Source: Oryzias latipes
Taxonomy: Eukaryota > Chordata > Actinopteri > Beloniformes > Adrianichthyidae
Assembly: GCF_002234675.1 (NCBI RefSeq)
Contig: NC_019869.2
Location: 10,774,015-10,838,014, forward strand
DNA: 64,000 nucleotides
Direction: 5' to 3'
The notes beneath the pieces were generated by a model. The model saw nothing but the letters and a program-made list of their open reading frames with translations, was not told the origin of the DNA and searched no databases. Position numbers and translations under genes: made by a program. How positions within the stretch are numbered: position 1 is the first letter of the stretch; each line of letters opens with the position of its first letter. Positions 63,961 to 64,000 of this stretch are shown here, piece by piece.

Positions 63961-64000
63961 ACATTAAATCAGACATTTAAAAATATCATCTATATGTAAA

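Overview
This 64 kb window is vertebrate nuclear DNA, almost certainly from a ray-finned (teleost) fish. It holds spliced genes with GT-AG introns, AATAAA poly(A) signals, dense small transposon remnants, Tc1 and hAT elements, and several repeats widespread in teleosts. The repeats suggest a medaka-like species, but I cannot prove that without a search. Four protein-coding genes can be assembled exon by exon with consistent splice phases.

Layout. (1) 1-4.6 kb is a gene-poor 5' flank with a fold-back element and fragments of dispersed teleost repeats. (2) tra2a (+, 4616-12539) encodes a Transformer-2 splicing regulator with RS-RRM-RS architecture. (3) 13.2-19.1 kb is intergenic and ends in the CpG-rich 5' region of igf2bp3. 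(4) igf2bp3 (+, 19118-35606) encodes an mRNA-binding protein with two RRM and four KH domains; its 2.7 kb 3'UTR carries four let-7 seed matches. (5) 38.3-41.4 kb is intergenic and filled by two MITEs. (6) gpnmb (-, 41814-49377) encodes a PKD-domain type I membrane glycoprotein, with MITF-type E-boxes upstream. (7) 49.4-52.6 kb is intergenic, with a composite tetranucleotide satellite and a LINE scrap. (8) galnt15-like (+, 52653-60469) encodes a Golgi polypeptide GalNAc-transferase with a lectin tail. (9) A dead Tc1/mariner copy lies at 61.1-62.5 kb, followed by gene-free DNA.

The order tra2a - igf2bp3 - gpnmb, with gpnmb convergent, matches human 7p15.3 as I know it. MALSU1, which lies between IGF2BP3 and GPNMB in human, is not visible, and galnt15 (human 3p25) replaces the human flank. 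The genes share no pathway; the two RNA-binding genes are simply neighbours. No operon-like or defence-like system is present.

The most informative non-genic structure is the transposon record. One roughly 600 bp MITE family with 16-18 bp terminal repeats has about ten copies or fragments, all in introns or intergenic DNA. One copy, in a galnt15 intron, has swallowed a second MITE (itself containing a hAT element with a perfect 8 bp target duplication), a teleost dispersed repeat and a palindromic-ended element. A paralogous segment 4 kb upstream preserves the empty site of that last insertion.
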